From Eudoraea sp. (GTDB lineage: Bacteria; Bacteroidota; Bacteroidia; Flavobacteriales; Flavobacteriaceae), in the NCBI GenBank assembly GCA_024642325.1, contig JAHEBI010000120.1, positions 1 through 7,263 on the forward strand: 7,263 nucleotides of DNA. Reading direction: 5' to 3'. The notes under the pieces are model-generated. The model saw only the letters and a program-made list of their open reading frames with translations. It was not told the origin of the DNA and did not search any database. Positions 1-6,494 of the stretch are shown one piece after another. The translations under genes and the position numbers were made by a program. The stretch's first letter is position 1, and each line of letters starts with the position of its first letter.

Positions 1-934
1 TTTAACGGGAGCTGCTGCGGTTGATGCTGTAGGAGACCCCTACCCCGATGAAACTCATGAAATATGCGTTACTTCAGATGCCGTACTTTTTGGGGCTATT
101 GGCCATCCAAAATATGACAACGATCCATCGGCAAAAGTCCGCCCGGAGCAAGGATTGTTGAGAATGCGACAAAAGCTGGGATTGTTTGCCAATGTCAGGC
201 CTACTTTTACGTTTCCATCGTTAATTGATAAATCCCCCTTAAAAAGAGAACGGATTGAAGGCACGGATCTCGTTTTTTTAAGAGAGCTTACCGGCGGTAT
301 TTATTTTGGAAAACGAGGAAGGCTAGATAATGGAGAAACTGCCTACGATACCTGCACTTATACCCGGAAGGAAATTCAGCGCTTGGCTAAAAAAGGTTTT
401 GAAATGGCAGAAAAGCGTTCTAAACGCCTATGTTGTGTAGACAAAGCCAATGTTCTGGAATCGTCCCGTTTATGGAGGGAAACGGTTCAGGCAATGGAAA
501 AAGATTACCCGGATGTACAGGTTTCATATGAATTCGTTGATGCTGTTGCAATGCGGCTTGTTCAATGGCCCAGTGAATATGATGTACTTATTACCGAAAA
601 CCTTTTTGGAGATATTCTTACCGATGAAGCTTCCGTAATATCGGGTTCCATGGGATTAATGCCTTCAGCTTCTATTGGTGAAAGCATATCATTGTATGAG
701 CCAATTCACGGTTCCTATCCCCAGGCTGCCGGAAAAGATATTGCCAATCCCCTGGCAACAGTGTTATCTGCCGCCATGTTATTTGATGGATTTGGATTAA
801 CTGATGAAGCAGAAACAATACGCAAAGTGGTAAATCAATCGCTTTCTGAAGGTATCGTTACCGAAGACCTGGCTGAAGGCGGAAAAGCGTATAAAACCAG
901 TGAAGTTGGCAATTGGCTTGCCTCCCATATTTAA
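1..934 (+). CDS. leuB: 3-isopropylmalate dehydrogenase LeuB, 5' end outside window
   Basis: LeuB oxidises and decarboxylates 3-isopropylmalate to 2-oxoisocaproate in cytosolic leucine synthesis, using NAD and a divalent metal. The reading frame is open from base 2 to the TAA at 932-934, giving 310 visible residues. By alignment with the Thermus enzyme about 38 residues are missing, or slightly more. Numbering from base 2, the substrate and metal residues are all present: Arg56, Arg66 (FANVRP), Arg94 and Tyr101 (RELTGGIYFG), Lys148 (DKANVL), Asp180, Asp204 and Asp208 (FGDILTDEAS). The cofactor loop reads EPIHGSYPQAAGKDIANP, with His236 and Asn249 kept. Gln241 stands where Thermus LeuB has the NAD-contacting Asp278. 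The SYPQ form is, I believe, common in Bacteroidota (from memory). The gene converges on gapN; the other leu genes are not in the window. Isocitrate or tartrate dehydrogenase relatives are less likely given the RELTGG segment. Confidence 0.96.
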   Translation, partial: LTGAAAVDAVGDPYPDETHEICVTSDAVLFGAIGHPKYDNDPSAKVRPEQGLLRMRQKLGLFANVRPTFTFPSLIDKSPLKRERIEGTDLVFLRELTGGIYFGKRGRLDNGETAYDTCTYTRKEIQRLAKKGFEMAEKRSKRLCCVDKANVLESSRLWRETVQAMEKDYPDVQVSYEFVDAVAMRLVQWPSEYDVLITENLFGDILTDEASVISGSMGLMPSASIGESISLYEPIHGSYPQAAGKDIANPLATVLSAAMLFDGFGLTDEAETIRKVVNQSLSEGIVTEDLAEGGKAYKTSEVGNWLASHI

Positions 935-1001
935 CAGGAATATCTTTAAAACCAGCCAAGAAAGGTTATTTTTAACTTGTTCCTGACGTTCCCAATATTA
1001 G
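935..1001. other. convergent intergenic gap with weak imperfect stem
   Basis: This 67-base gap separates the stop of leuB (+) from the stop of gapN (-). It is AT-rich. CAGGAA at 935-940 and TTCCTG at 980-985 are perfect inverted arms. They enclose a second weak pairing, AACC with GGTT, and a GTTA/TAAC pair around a T run. Such a structure could help end transcription from both sides. No compact GC-rich hairpin followed by a T tract is present on either strand, so a terminator is only suggested. Confidence 0.2.
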
Positions 1002-2594
1002 TTAGAGCAGATAATCTGTACTAATAAAGTTAGATAGTTTGGTTTCCAATAATTTTTCGAGAATTTCATTATTTAGCTCGGTGTCTTTAGAGGCCACAAA
1101 TGTTCTGATAGAGAACGATCGCAAGGCGTCGTGCACACTCAATGTCCCGACGGCCGAATCTTTTCTCCCCGTAAACGGATACACATCGGGTCCGCGCTGA
1201 CAGGAACTATTTAAATTAACCCGGCATACCAGGTTCGCCAGGCTGTCAATTAAAGGTGCAAGCGTATAAACATCGCTGCCAAATAAGCTTACCTGCTGAC
1301 CATAATTTGATTCAGCCATATCATCCAGGGGTTCCTGAATATCTTCGAATGATAATATAGGAATAACGGGGCCAAACTGTTCTTCCTCATACACCCTCAT
1401 ATCCTTGGTTACAGGATAGAGTACAGCAGGCCAAATATAATTATCAGAATGCTCCCCTCCTTTTGCATTTAATACCCGAGCGCCTTTTTTTAACGCATCA
1501 TCAATTAATTCTTGTATGTAAGCCGGCTTATCCCTTTCGGGCAATGGAGTAAGAGAAACGCCTTTATCCCAGGGGTTACCAAATTTAAGTTCGTCTACTT
1601 TTTTTGAAAACTTTTCATTAAATTCTTCTACTATATCCTTATGCACATAAATCACTTTTAGTGCAGTACAGCGCTGACCATTAAAAGATAAAGCGCCAGC
1701 CAGACATTCATTTATAGTCAGTTCCAGATTCGCATCATTCAGCACTATGGCCGGATTTTTTGCTTCCAAACCTAATACAAGTCTTAAACGGTTGCTCTTT
1801 GGATGCTGATTTTGTAATGTATTTGCAGACGAACTATGCCCTATTAAAGCCAATACATCTACTTTCCCTGTTTTCATAATTGGACCAGCAATGGCACGCC
1901 CCCGCCCGAATAGCACATTAACAACTCCTTTGGGAAAGCTTTCTTTAAAGGCTGCAATTAAAGGCGAAATCAACAGTACTCCCTGTTTGGCAGGTTTAAA
2001 AACTGCTGTATTCCCCATAATAATAGCAGGAATGAGCAGGCAGAAGGTTTCATTTAAAGGATAATTATAAGGTCCCAGACAAAGCACTACCCCTAGGGGT
2101 CCTCGTCTTATATGAGCATATACACCATCATTCTTTTCAAACTTCGCTGAACTGCGATCCAATTGTTTATATTCCTCTATAGTATTGTAGATGTATTCTA
2201 TAGTCCTGTCGAATTCTTTTTCCGAATCCGGCAAGGTTTTTCCTATTTCCCACATTAAATATTTAACCACCTCAACCTTTTTGGTTTCCATTATACGGAC
2301 AAATTTTTCCATACATTCAATCCGGTCTCTCACCCGCATAGTTGGCCAAACACCCTGCCCCTTGTCATAAGCCCTTACAGCAGCATCCAGTGCGTCCAAA
2401 GCTTCATTTTCACCCATATCCGGAACTGTCCCAAGTAATGTTGGCGCGTAATCTGATGTGCTGGAGATAGTAGAATATACTTCTGTTGTTACCCCATCCC
2501 ATTCCTTTAATTCGCCATTTACCAAATAGATTTTTTGATTTATTGGCTCATTAATCCGAAATGCTTCAGGTATTATTGATATGGTAGTTTCCAA
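1002..2594 (-). CDS. gapN: GapN-like NADP-dependent glyceraldehyde-3-phosphate dehydrogenase (aldehyde dehydrogenase superfamily)
   Basis: Characterised GapN enzymes oxidise glyceraldehyde 3-phosphate directly to 3-phosphoglycerate in the cytosol, giving NADPH and bypassing the ATP-forming step. This 530-residue protein is longer than the roughly 475-residue streptococcal enzyme, with extra N- and C-terminal residues. It has the oxyanion Asn177 (GPYNYP), nucleophile Cys309 (GQRCTALK), Lys200 for the cofactor and Glu405 (EEQFGP). Residues matching the GapN phosphate site are present: Arg130, Tyr178, Arg308 and Arg467 (CQRGPD). Lys203 replaces the Glu typical of NAD-using relatives, favouring NADP. 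The usual ELGGK motif is GLEAK (275-279), so the canonical catalytic Glu position is Gly. The start is TTG at 2594: a TAA lies five codons upstream in frame and the next Met is residue 60. The gene follows ilvC by 54 bases. Family assignment is firm; the exact substrate is inferred. Confidence 0.85.
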   Translation of the reverse strand: METTISIIPEAFRINEPINQKIYLVNGELKEWDGVTTEVYSTISSTSDYAPTLLGTVPDMGENEALDALDAAVRAYDKGQGVWPTMRVRDRIECMEKFVRIMETKKVEVVKYLMWEIGKTLPDSEKEFDRTIEYIYNTIEEYKQLDRSSAKFEKNDGVYAHIRRGPLGVVLCLGPYNYPLNETFCLLIPAIIMGNTAVFKPAKQGVLLISPLIAAFKESFPKGVVNVLFGRGRAIAGPIMKTGKVDVLALIGHSSSANTLQNQHPKSNRLRLVLGLEAKNPAIVLNDANLELTINECLAGALSFNGQRCTALKVIYVHKDIVEEFNEKFSKKVDELKFGNPWDKGVSLTPLPERDKPAYIQELIDDALKKGARVLNAKGGEHSDNYIWPAVLYPVTKDMRVYEEEQFGPVIPILSFEDIQEPLDDMAESNYGQQVSLFGSDVYTLAPLIDSLANLVCRVNLNSSCQRGPDVYPFTGRKDSAVGTLSVHDALRSFSIRTFVASKDTELNNEILEKLLETKLSNFISTDYLL

Positions 2595-2648
2595 ATTTTT
2601 ATGGTCTTAAAAGCTTAAAATAATATTTAACAGTGGTAACATTTTTAC

Positions 2649-4124
2649 CTAAACAATGGGTTTCATCGCTGTCATGGACTCCCTCAATCTAGCTCCGATA
2701 ATTTCAACCGGGTGCTCGCGAAGAATTTTATTTACAGCAATTAACTTAGCGTTATCTACACCATTGCCCTTGCCAGTTCCATAAGTTGTGCCAATTACGT
2801 CAATATCTATTTTTTTCATAAAATTGGCCAATAAAGGCTTACAGGCATGGTCAAATAAATAGCAACCATACTCTGCTGTATCAGATATCACCCTGTTCAT
2901 TTCAAATAGTTTCTTTCTGGCAATAGTATTGGCTATAAGAGGTGTTTCGTGTAATGATTCATAATAGGCCGATTCTCCTATTATTCCCGATTCCGTCATA
3001 GACTCATAAGCCAGTTCTACACCTGCTCTGACCAAGGCAACCATAAGAACGCCATTATCGTAATATTCCTGTTCAGAAATGGCATTATCACCGGCAGCAG
3101 TTTTTTCAAAAGCGGTTTCTCCAGTTTCAGCACGCCAGCTCAATAGGTTTTTATCATCATTGGCCCAATCTTCCATCATTGTTTTTGAGAAATACCCGCT
3201 CATAATATCGTCCATATGCTTATGGAATAACGGCCTCATTATTTCTTTAAGTTCTTCAGATAACTCAAACGCCTTGATTTTTGCCGGATTGGACAGACGG
3301 TCCATCATATTGGTGATTCCACCATACTTTAAGCCTTCTGTTACCGTTTCCCAGCCGTATTGGATAAGCTTAGAAGCGTAACCGGGATTAACACCCTTCT
3401 CAATCATTTTATTAAAACAAAGAATCGATCCTGTTTGTAACAGACCACAAAGAATGGTTTGTTCTCCCATTAAATCAGATTTAACTTCTGCAACAAAGGA
3501 AGATTCCAACACACCTGCTCTATGTCCTCCGGTTGCTACTGCATAGGCCTTAGCCTGTTCATATCCTTTCCCTTCGGGGTCATTGTCAGGGTGCACTGCA
3601 ATCAAAGTAGGCACGCCAAAACCTCTTTTGTATTCCTCCCTTACCTCTGAACCGGGACATTTGGGCGCAACCATGATAACCGTTAAATCTTTTCTGATTT
3701 GCATGCCTTCTTCTACAATATTAAATCCATGAGAATAAGACAAGGTTGCTCCTTTCTTCATTAAGGGCATTACCGCATTTATTACTGATGTGTGTTGTTT
3801 GTCAGGAGTCAGGTTAATTACCAGGTCCGCATCAGGAACCATGCTTTCATAGGTTCCTACCTGAAAACCATTCTCAGAAGCATTTTTATAAGATTGGCGT
3901 TTTTCCTTAATTGCCGCTTCTCGCAGCGTATAAGAAATATCCAAACCTGAATCTCTCATATTCAAACCTTGGTTTAAGCCCTGGGCACCGCAGCCTACAA
4001 TCACTATTTTTTTTGATTTTAAGGCATTTATGCCATCCGCAAATTCGGAAGACTCCATAAACCTGCATTTACCTAGTTGTAATAATTGATCTCTTAAAGA
4101 AAGGGTATTGAAATAATTTGTCAT
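2649..4124 (-). CDS. ilvC: ketol-acid reductoisomerase, long (class II) form
   Basis: IlvC isomerises and reduces acetolactate or acetohydroxybutyrate to the dihydroxy acids of valine and isoleucine synthesis, using NADPH and two magnesium ions. The protein is 491 residues, the length of the E. coli enzyme, and begins almost identically (NYFNTL). Residue numbers coincide with E. coli without gaps at the functional sites. The Rossmann motif is VGCGAQG (43-49). The NADPH-phosphate residues are Arg68, Arg76 and Ser78. Catalytic and metal residues are His132, Lys155, Asp217, Glu221, Glu389, Glu393 and Ser414. Two C-terminal knotted domains follow the N-terminal domain, as expected for class II rather than the short 330-residue class I. 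The ATG at 4122-4124 gives the family N-terminus; upstream is A-rich (TAAAAC) without a clear ribosome site. It sits 33 bases after ilvN and ends with TAG. Confidence 0.98.
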   Translation of the reverse strand: MTNYFNTLSLRDQLLQLGKCRFMESSEFADGINALKSKKIVIVGCGAQGLNQGLNMRDSGLDISYTLREAAIKEKRQSYKNASENGFQVGTYESMVPDADLVINLTPDKQHTSVINAVMPLMKKGATLSYSHGFNIVEEGMQIRKDLTVIMVAPKCPGSEVREEYKRGFGVPTLIAVHPDNDPEGKGYEQAKAYAVATGGHRAGVLESSFVAEVKSDLMGEQTILCGLLQTGSILCFNKMIEKGVNPGYASKLIQYGWETVTEGLKYGGITNMMDRLSNPAKIKAFELSEELKEIMRPLFHKHMDDIMSGYFSKTMMEDWANDDKNLLSWRAETGETAFEKTAAGDNAISEQEYYDNGVLMVALVRAGVELAYESMTESGIIGESAYYESLHETPLIANTIARKKLFEMNRVISDTAEYGCYLFDHACKPLLANFMKKIDIDVIGTTYGTGKGNGVDNAKLIAVNKILREHPVEIIGARLRESMTAMKPIV

Positions 4125-4157
4125 GTTTTATTAGTTAAATTCTGATTATCTATAAGG

Positions 4158-4685
4158 TTACGATTGATAAAATTCATTTATCATTGAAGAAATAGGCATT
4201 TCTGATTTTGATACCGCAATTCTACCGGAACGCACAAATTGCATTATGCCAAAGGCCTCAAGGTTATCATGCATTTCATCAATCTCATGCCTTCTGCCGG
4301 TTTTGGCCAAAACAAAAAAGTCCCTGGATACGGTTACTATCTTGGATTTACTCTCTGAGATAATATTCTGTATCTGAGGTTCATCAAATAGTAGATGTGA
4401 GGCTATTTTAAAAAGAGCAGATTCCTGATAAATGGTCTCTTCATCCGTATGATAAAATGCTTTTATTACTTCAATTTGCTTCTCAATCTGTGCCACTATT
4501 TTACGTGTCCAATCTTCCGTTGTTTTAATAACAATCGTAAATTTAGATATGTGTTCAATTTCTGATTTTGAGACATTTAAGCTTTCAATATTAATATGTC
4601 TCTTTAAGAATATACCTGATATTCTGTTGAGTAATCCCACATTATTTTCGGAGTAAACCGATATAGTAAACCACTTTTTTTCCAT
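4158..4685 (-). CDS. ilvN: acetolactate synthase small (regulatory) subunit
   Basis: This is the regulatory partner of IlvB. It raises catalytic activity and usually carries the valine feedback site of acetohydroxyacid synthase. At 175 residues it is slightly longer than E. coli IlvH (163). An N-terminal ACT domain spans about residues 4-80, with the typical segments ISVYSENNVGLLNRISGIF and NIESLNVS. Asn14, Gly17 and Asn32 match, with the same spacing, the residues that bind valine in IlvH (Asn11, Gly14, Asn29), so valine inhibition is likely but inferred. The C-terminal domain (about 90-165) includes ESALFKI and FVRSGRIAVSKS. The ATG at 4683-4685 lies 6 bases after the ilvB stop, preceded by an A-rich run (AAACAAAC), which suggests translational coupling. 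The symbol ilvH would be equally acceptable. Confidence 0.96.
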   Translation of the reverse strand: MEKKWFTISVYSENNVGLLNRISGIFLKRHINIESLNVSKSEIEHISKFTIVIKTTEDWTRKIVAQIEKQIEVIKAFYHTDEETIYQESALFKIASHLLFDEPQIQNIISESKSKIVTVSRDFFVLAKTGRRHEIDEMHDNLEAFGIMQFVRSGRIAVSKSEMPISSMINEFYQS

Positions 4686-4691
4686 GTTTGT

Positions 4692-6431
4692 TTATTTTAA
4701 ACGAATATCTGAAACCGATGCGCCGGAAGGAATCATTGGGAAGACATTATCTTCATTTTCAACACATACCTCCAGAAAGAAAGGTTCCTTTGAAGCCATC
4801 ATAGCCTGAACTGTTGCCTTTAGATCCTCACGCTTTTCCACCTTCTTGGCTTCAATATGGTATCCTTCGGCTATTTTTACAAAATCCGGGTTGGTCATTA
4901 CCGTTGAAGCATACCTGCTTTCAAAAAATAATTCCTGCCATTGCCGCACCATTCCCAGATGGCCATTATTTAACACAACAATTTTGACGGGTGTTTTATT
5001 CTGAAATATGGTTGCCAATTCCTGAATGGTCATTTGAAAACCACCATCTCCGATAATTGCAACCACTTCCCTGTTCATTGCTCCCATCTTGGCCCCAATA
5101 GCTGCCGGAAGTGCAAAGCCCATTGTTCCCAGACCTCCTGAAGTAATGTTACTTTTTGTTTGTTTGAATTGAGCATATCTGCATGCAATCATTTGATGCT
5201 GACCCACATCTGAAACGATAACTGCCTTATTGCCTGAAGCAAGATTAATTTCCTTAATCACTTCACCCATAGTGAGTCCTTCTTTGGTTGGGTAAAGGTC
5301 ATTTTTAATTACAGCTTCATATTCTTCTTCATAGCACTTTTTGAACTTATTGTGCCAATCATCATGCTTGTTAGCTTTTATTAATGGCAGCAATAAATCC
5401 AGGGATTCCTGGGCGTTACCAAGAATAGCCACATCTGCTTTCACATTTTTATCAATCTCTGCTGGGTCTATTTCAAAGTGAATGACTTTAGCTTGTTTTG
5501 CATAGGTCTCCAGATTTCCTGTTACCCTGTCATCAAAACGCATTCCTATAGCAATAAGAACATCGCATTCATTGGTAAGCACGTTAGGACCATAATTCCC
5601 ATGCATTCCGACCATTCCTACATTTAAAGGATGGTCTGTATCCATAGCGGATAATCCTAAAATTGTCCAGGCAGCCGGGATCCCGGCTTTTTCTACTAAT
5701 GTTTGAAGTTGTTTCTCAGCCTTTCCAAGAATAACTCCATGACCAAAAACTATATAAGGTCTTTTGGCATTGTTTATTAATTCCGCTGCAGCCTTAATTT
5801 TTTCAATCTCAGGCTTTGGGCTTGGGTTGTAGCTTCGGACCCCAATACAACGACTATAACTAAAATCAAACTCCTCAAATTGGGCGTTTTTGGTAATATC
5901 AATAAGTACGGGACCAGGGCGACCCGATTTTGCGATATAAAAAGCCTTGGCCATAATTTCCGGAATTTCAGCAGCTCTGGTAATCTGGTAATTCCATTTG
6001 GTAACCGGGGTAGAAATTCCAATTATATCAGTTTCCTGAAAAGCATCAGACCCCAGCAGATGTCTGGGAACCTGACCTGTAATGCAAACCATAGGAGTAG
6101 AATCTATCTGCGCATCTGCTAGACCGGTTACCAGGTTTGTTGCCCCGGGACCGGAAGTTGCTATGGCAACACCCACTTTTCCTGTCACCCTGGCAAAACC
6201 CTGTGCGGCATGTGTAGCTCCCTGTTCATGCCTGGTAAGCACGTGGTGCAGTTTATCCTGAAATTTATAAAGCTCATCATAAACGGGCATTATAGCTCCT
6301 CCGGGATAACCATAAATCAAATTCACATCTTCTGCAAGAAGACAATGTATAATAGCCTCGGCACCACTGACCCTTATAGAAGTCTCATTGTGCTTTTTCG
6401 GTTTTTTTTCTTTTATTGTTTGCATAAGCAT
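4692..6431 (-). CDS. ilvB: acetolactate synthase (acetohydroxyacid synthase) large catalytic subunit
   Basis: IlvB condenses two pyruvates to acetolactate, or pyruvate with 2-oxobutyrate to acetohydroxybutyrate, the first shared step to valine, leucine and isoleucine. It uses thiamine diphosphate, magnesium and FAD. The 579 residues have the family layout. The N-terminal pyrimidine-binding domain carries the catalytic Glu69 in RHEQGATHAAQG. The central FAD-binding domain includes RFDDRVTG (298-305). The C-terminal diphosphate domain has GDGGFQ at 461 through LNN at 487-489. GMVRQWQELFF (493-503) marks a true acetohydroxyacid synthase rather than another thiamine enzyme. Residues at known herbicide-contact positions are the usual ones (Pro122, Ala130, Asp301 region, Trp498). 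Two starts are possible, ATG at 6431 and ATG at 6425; the first two residues add nothing conserved. It follows ilvD by 63 bases and precedes ilvN by 6. Confidence 0.98.
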   Translation of the reverse strand: MLMQTIKEKKPKKHNETSIRVSGAEAIIHCLLAEDVNLIYGYPGGAIMPVYDELYKFQDKLHHVLTRHEQGATHAAQGFARVTGKVGVAIATSGPGATNLVTGLADAQIDSTPMVCITGQVPRHLLGSDAFQETDIIGISTPVTKWNYQITRAAEIPEIMAKAFYIAKSGRPGPVLIDITKNAQFEEFDFSYSRCIGVRSYNPSPKPEIEKIKAAAELINNAKRPYIVFGHGVILGKAEKQLQTLVEKAGIPAAWTILGLSAMDTDHPLNVGMVGMHGNYGPNVLTNECDVLIAIGMRFDDRVTGNLETYAKQAKVIHFEIDPAEIDKNVKADVAILGNAQESLDLLLPLIKANKHDDWHNKFKKCYEEEYEAVIKNDLYPTKEGLTMGEVIKEINLASGNKAVIVSDVGQHQMIACRYAQFKQTKSNITSGGLGTMGFALPAAIGAKMGAMNREVVAIIGDGGFQMTIQELATIFQNKTPVKIVVLNNGHLGMVRQWQELFFESRYASTVMTNPDFVKIAEGYHIEAKKVEKREDLKATVQAMMASKEPFFLEVCVENEDNVFPMIPSGASVSDIRLK

Positions 6432-6469
6432 TAACTATTATTAAACGCCAAATCTCTTTTGGTCCTTTT

Positions 6470-6494
6470 GCTATCTATAATTGCTTTAGATAAC
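6470..6494 (-). other. stem-loop directly after the ilvD stop
   Basis: In the transcribed direction, the first base after the ilvD TAA opens an inverted repeat: GTTATCTA, a 9-base loop, then TAGATAGC. The stem has eight pairs, one of them G-U. It is AT-rich and is followed by AAAAGGACC rather than a U tract, so it does not look like an intrinsic terminator. It occupies part of the longest gap in the gene train. If formed, it might protect the ilvD 3' end or mark an mRNA processing site; that is inference only. Confidence 0.35.

Noticed and set aside
155..157. TTG as a possible start of leuB.
   Set aside because: The frame is open back to base 2 and encodes conserved LeuB sequence (SDAVLFGAIG, KVRPEQG), so the gene simply begins before the window. 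The same holds for the TTG at 7232 in ilvD.
1002..2594. Possible generic aldehyde or succinate-semialdehyde dehydrogenase instead of GapN.
   Set aside because: GQRCTALK together with CQRGPD and the Arg130/Tyr178/Arg308/Arg467 set fit the GapN phosphate site. The substrate remains unproven, but GapN is the best family.
2635..2649. Five-pair hairpin GGTAA/TTACC right after the ilvC stop, considered as a terminator.
   Set aside because: The stem is short and followed by ACTGTTAAA rather than a U run, so a stop of transcription before gapN is not supported.
3079..3381. Opposite-strand open frame of 100 residues inside ilvC, and similar ones at 55-264, 5777-6022, 5880-6122 and 6210-6434.
   Set aside because: They lie wholly or almost wholly inside strongly conserved genes in another frame or on the other strand, and their translations show no recognisable domain. 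They are shadow frames.
6432..6494. Internal promoter before ilvB in the longest intergenic gap.
   Set aside because: I found no paired TTTG and TANNTTTG elements at suitable spacing, and AT-rich matches alone are not meaningful here.
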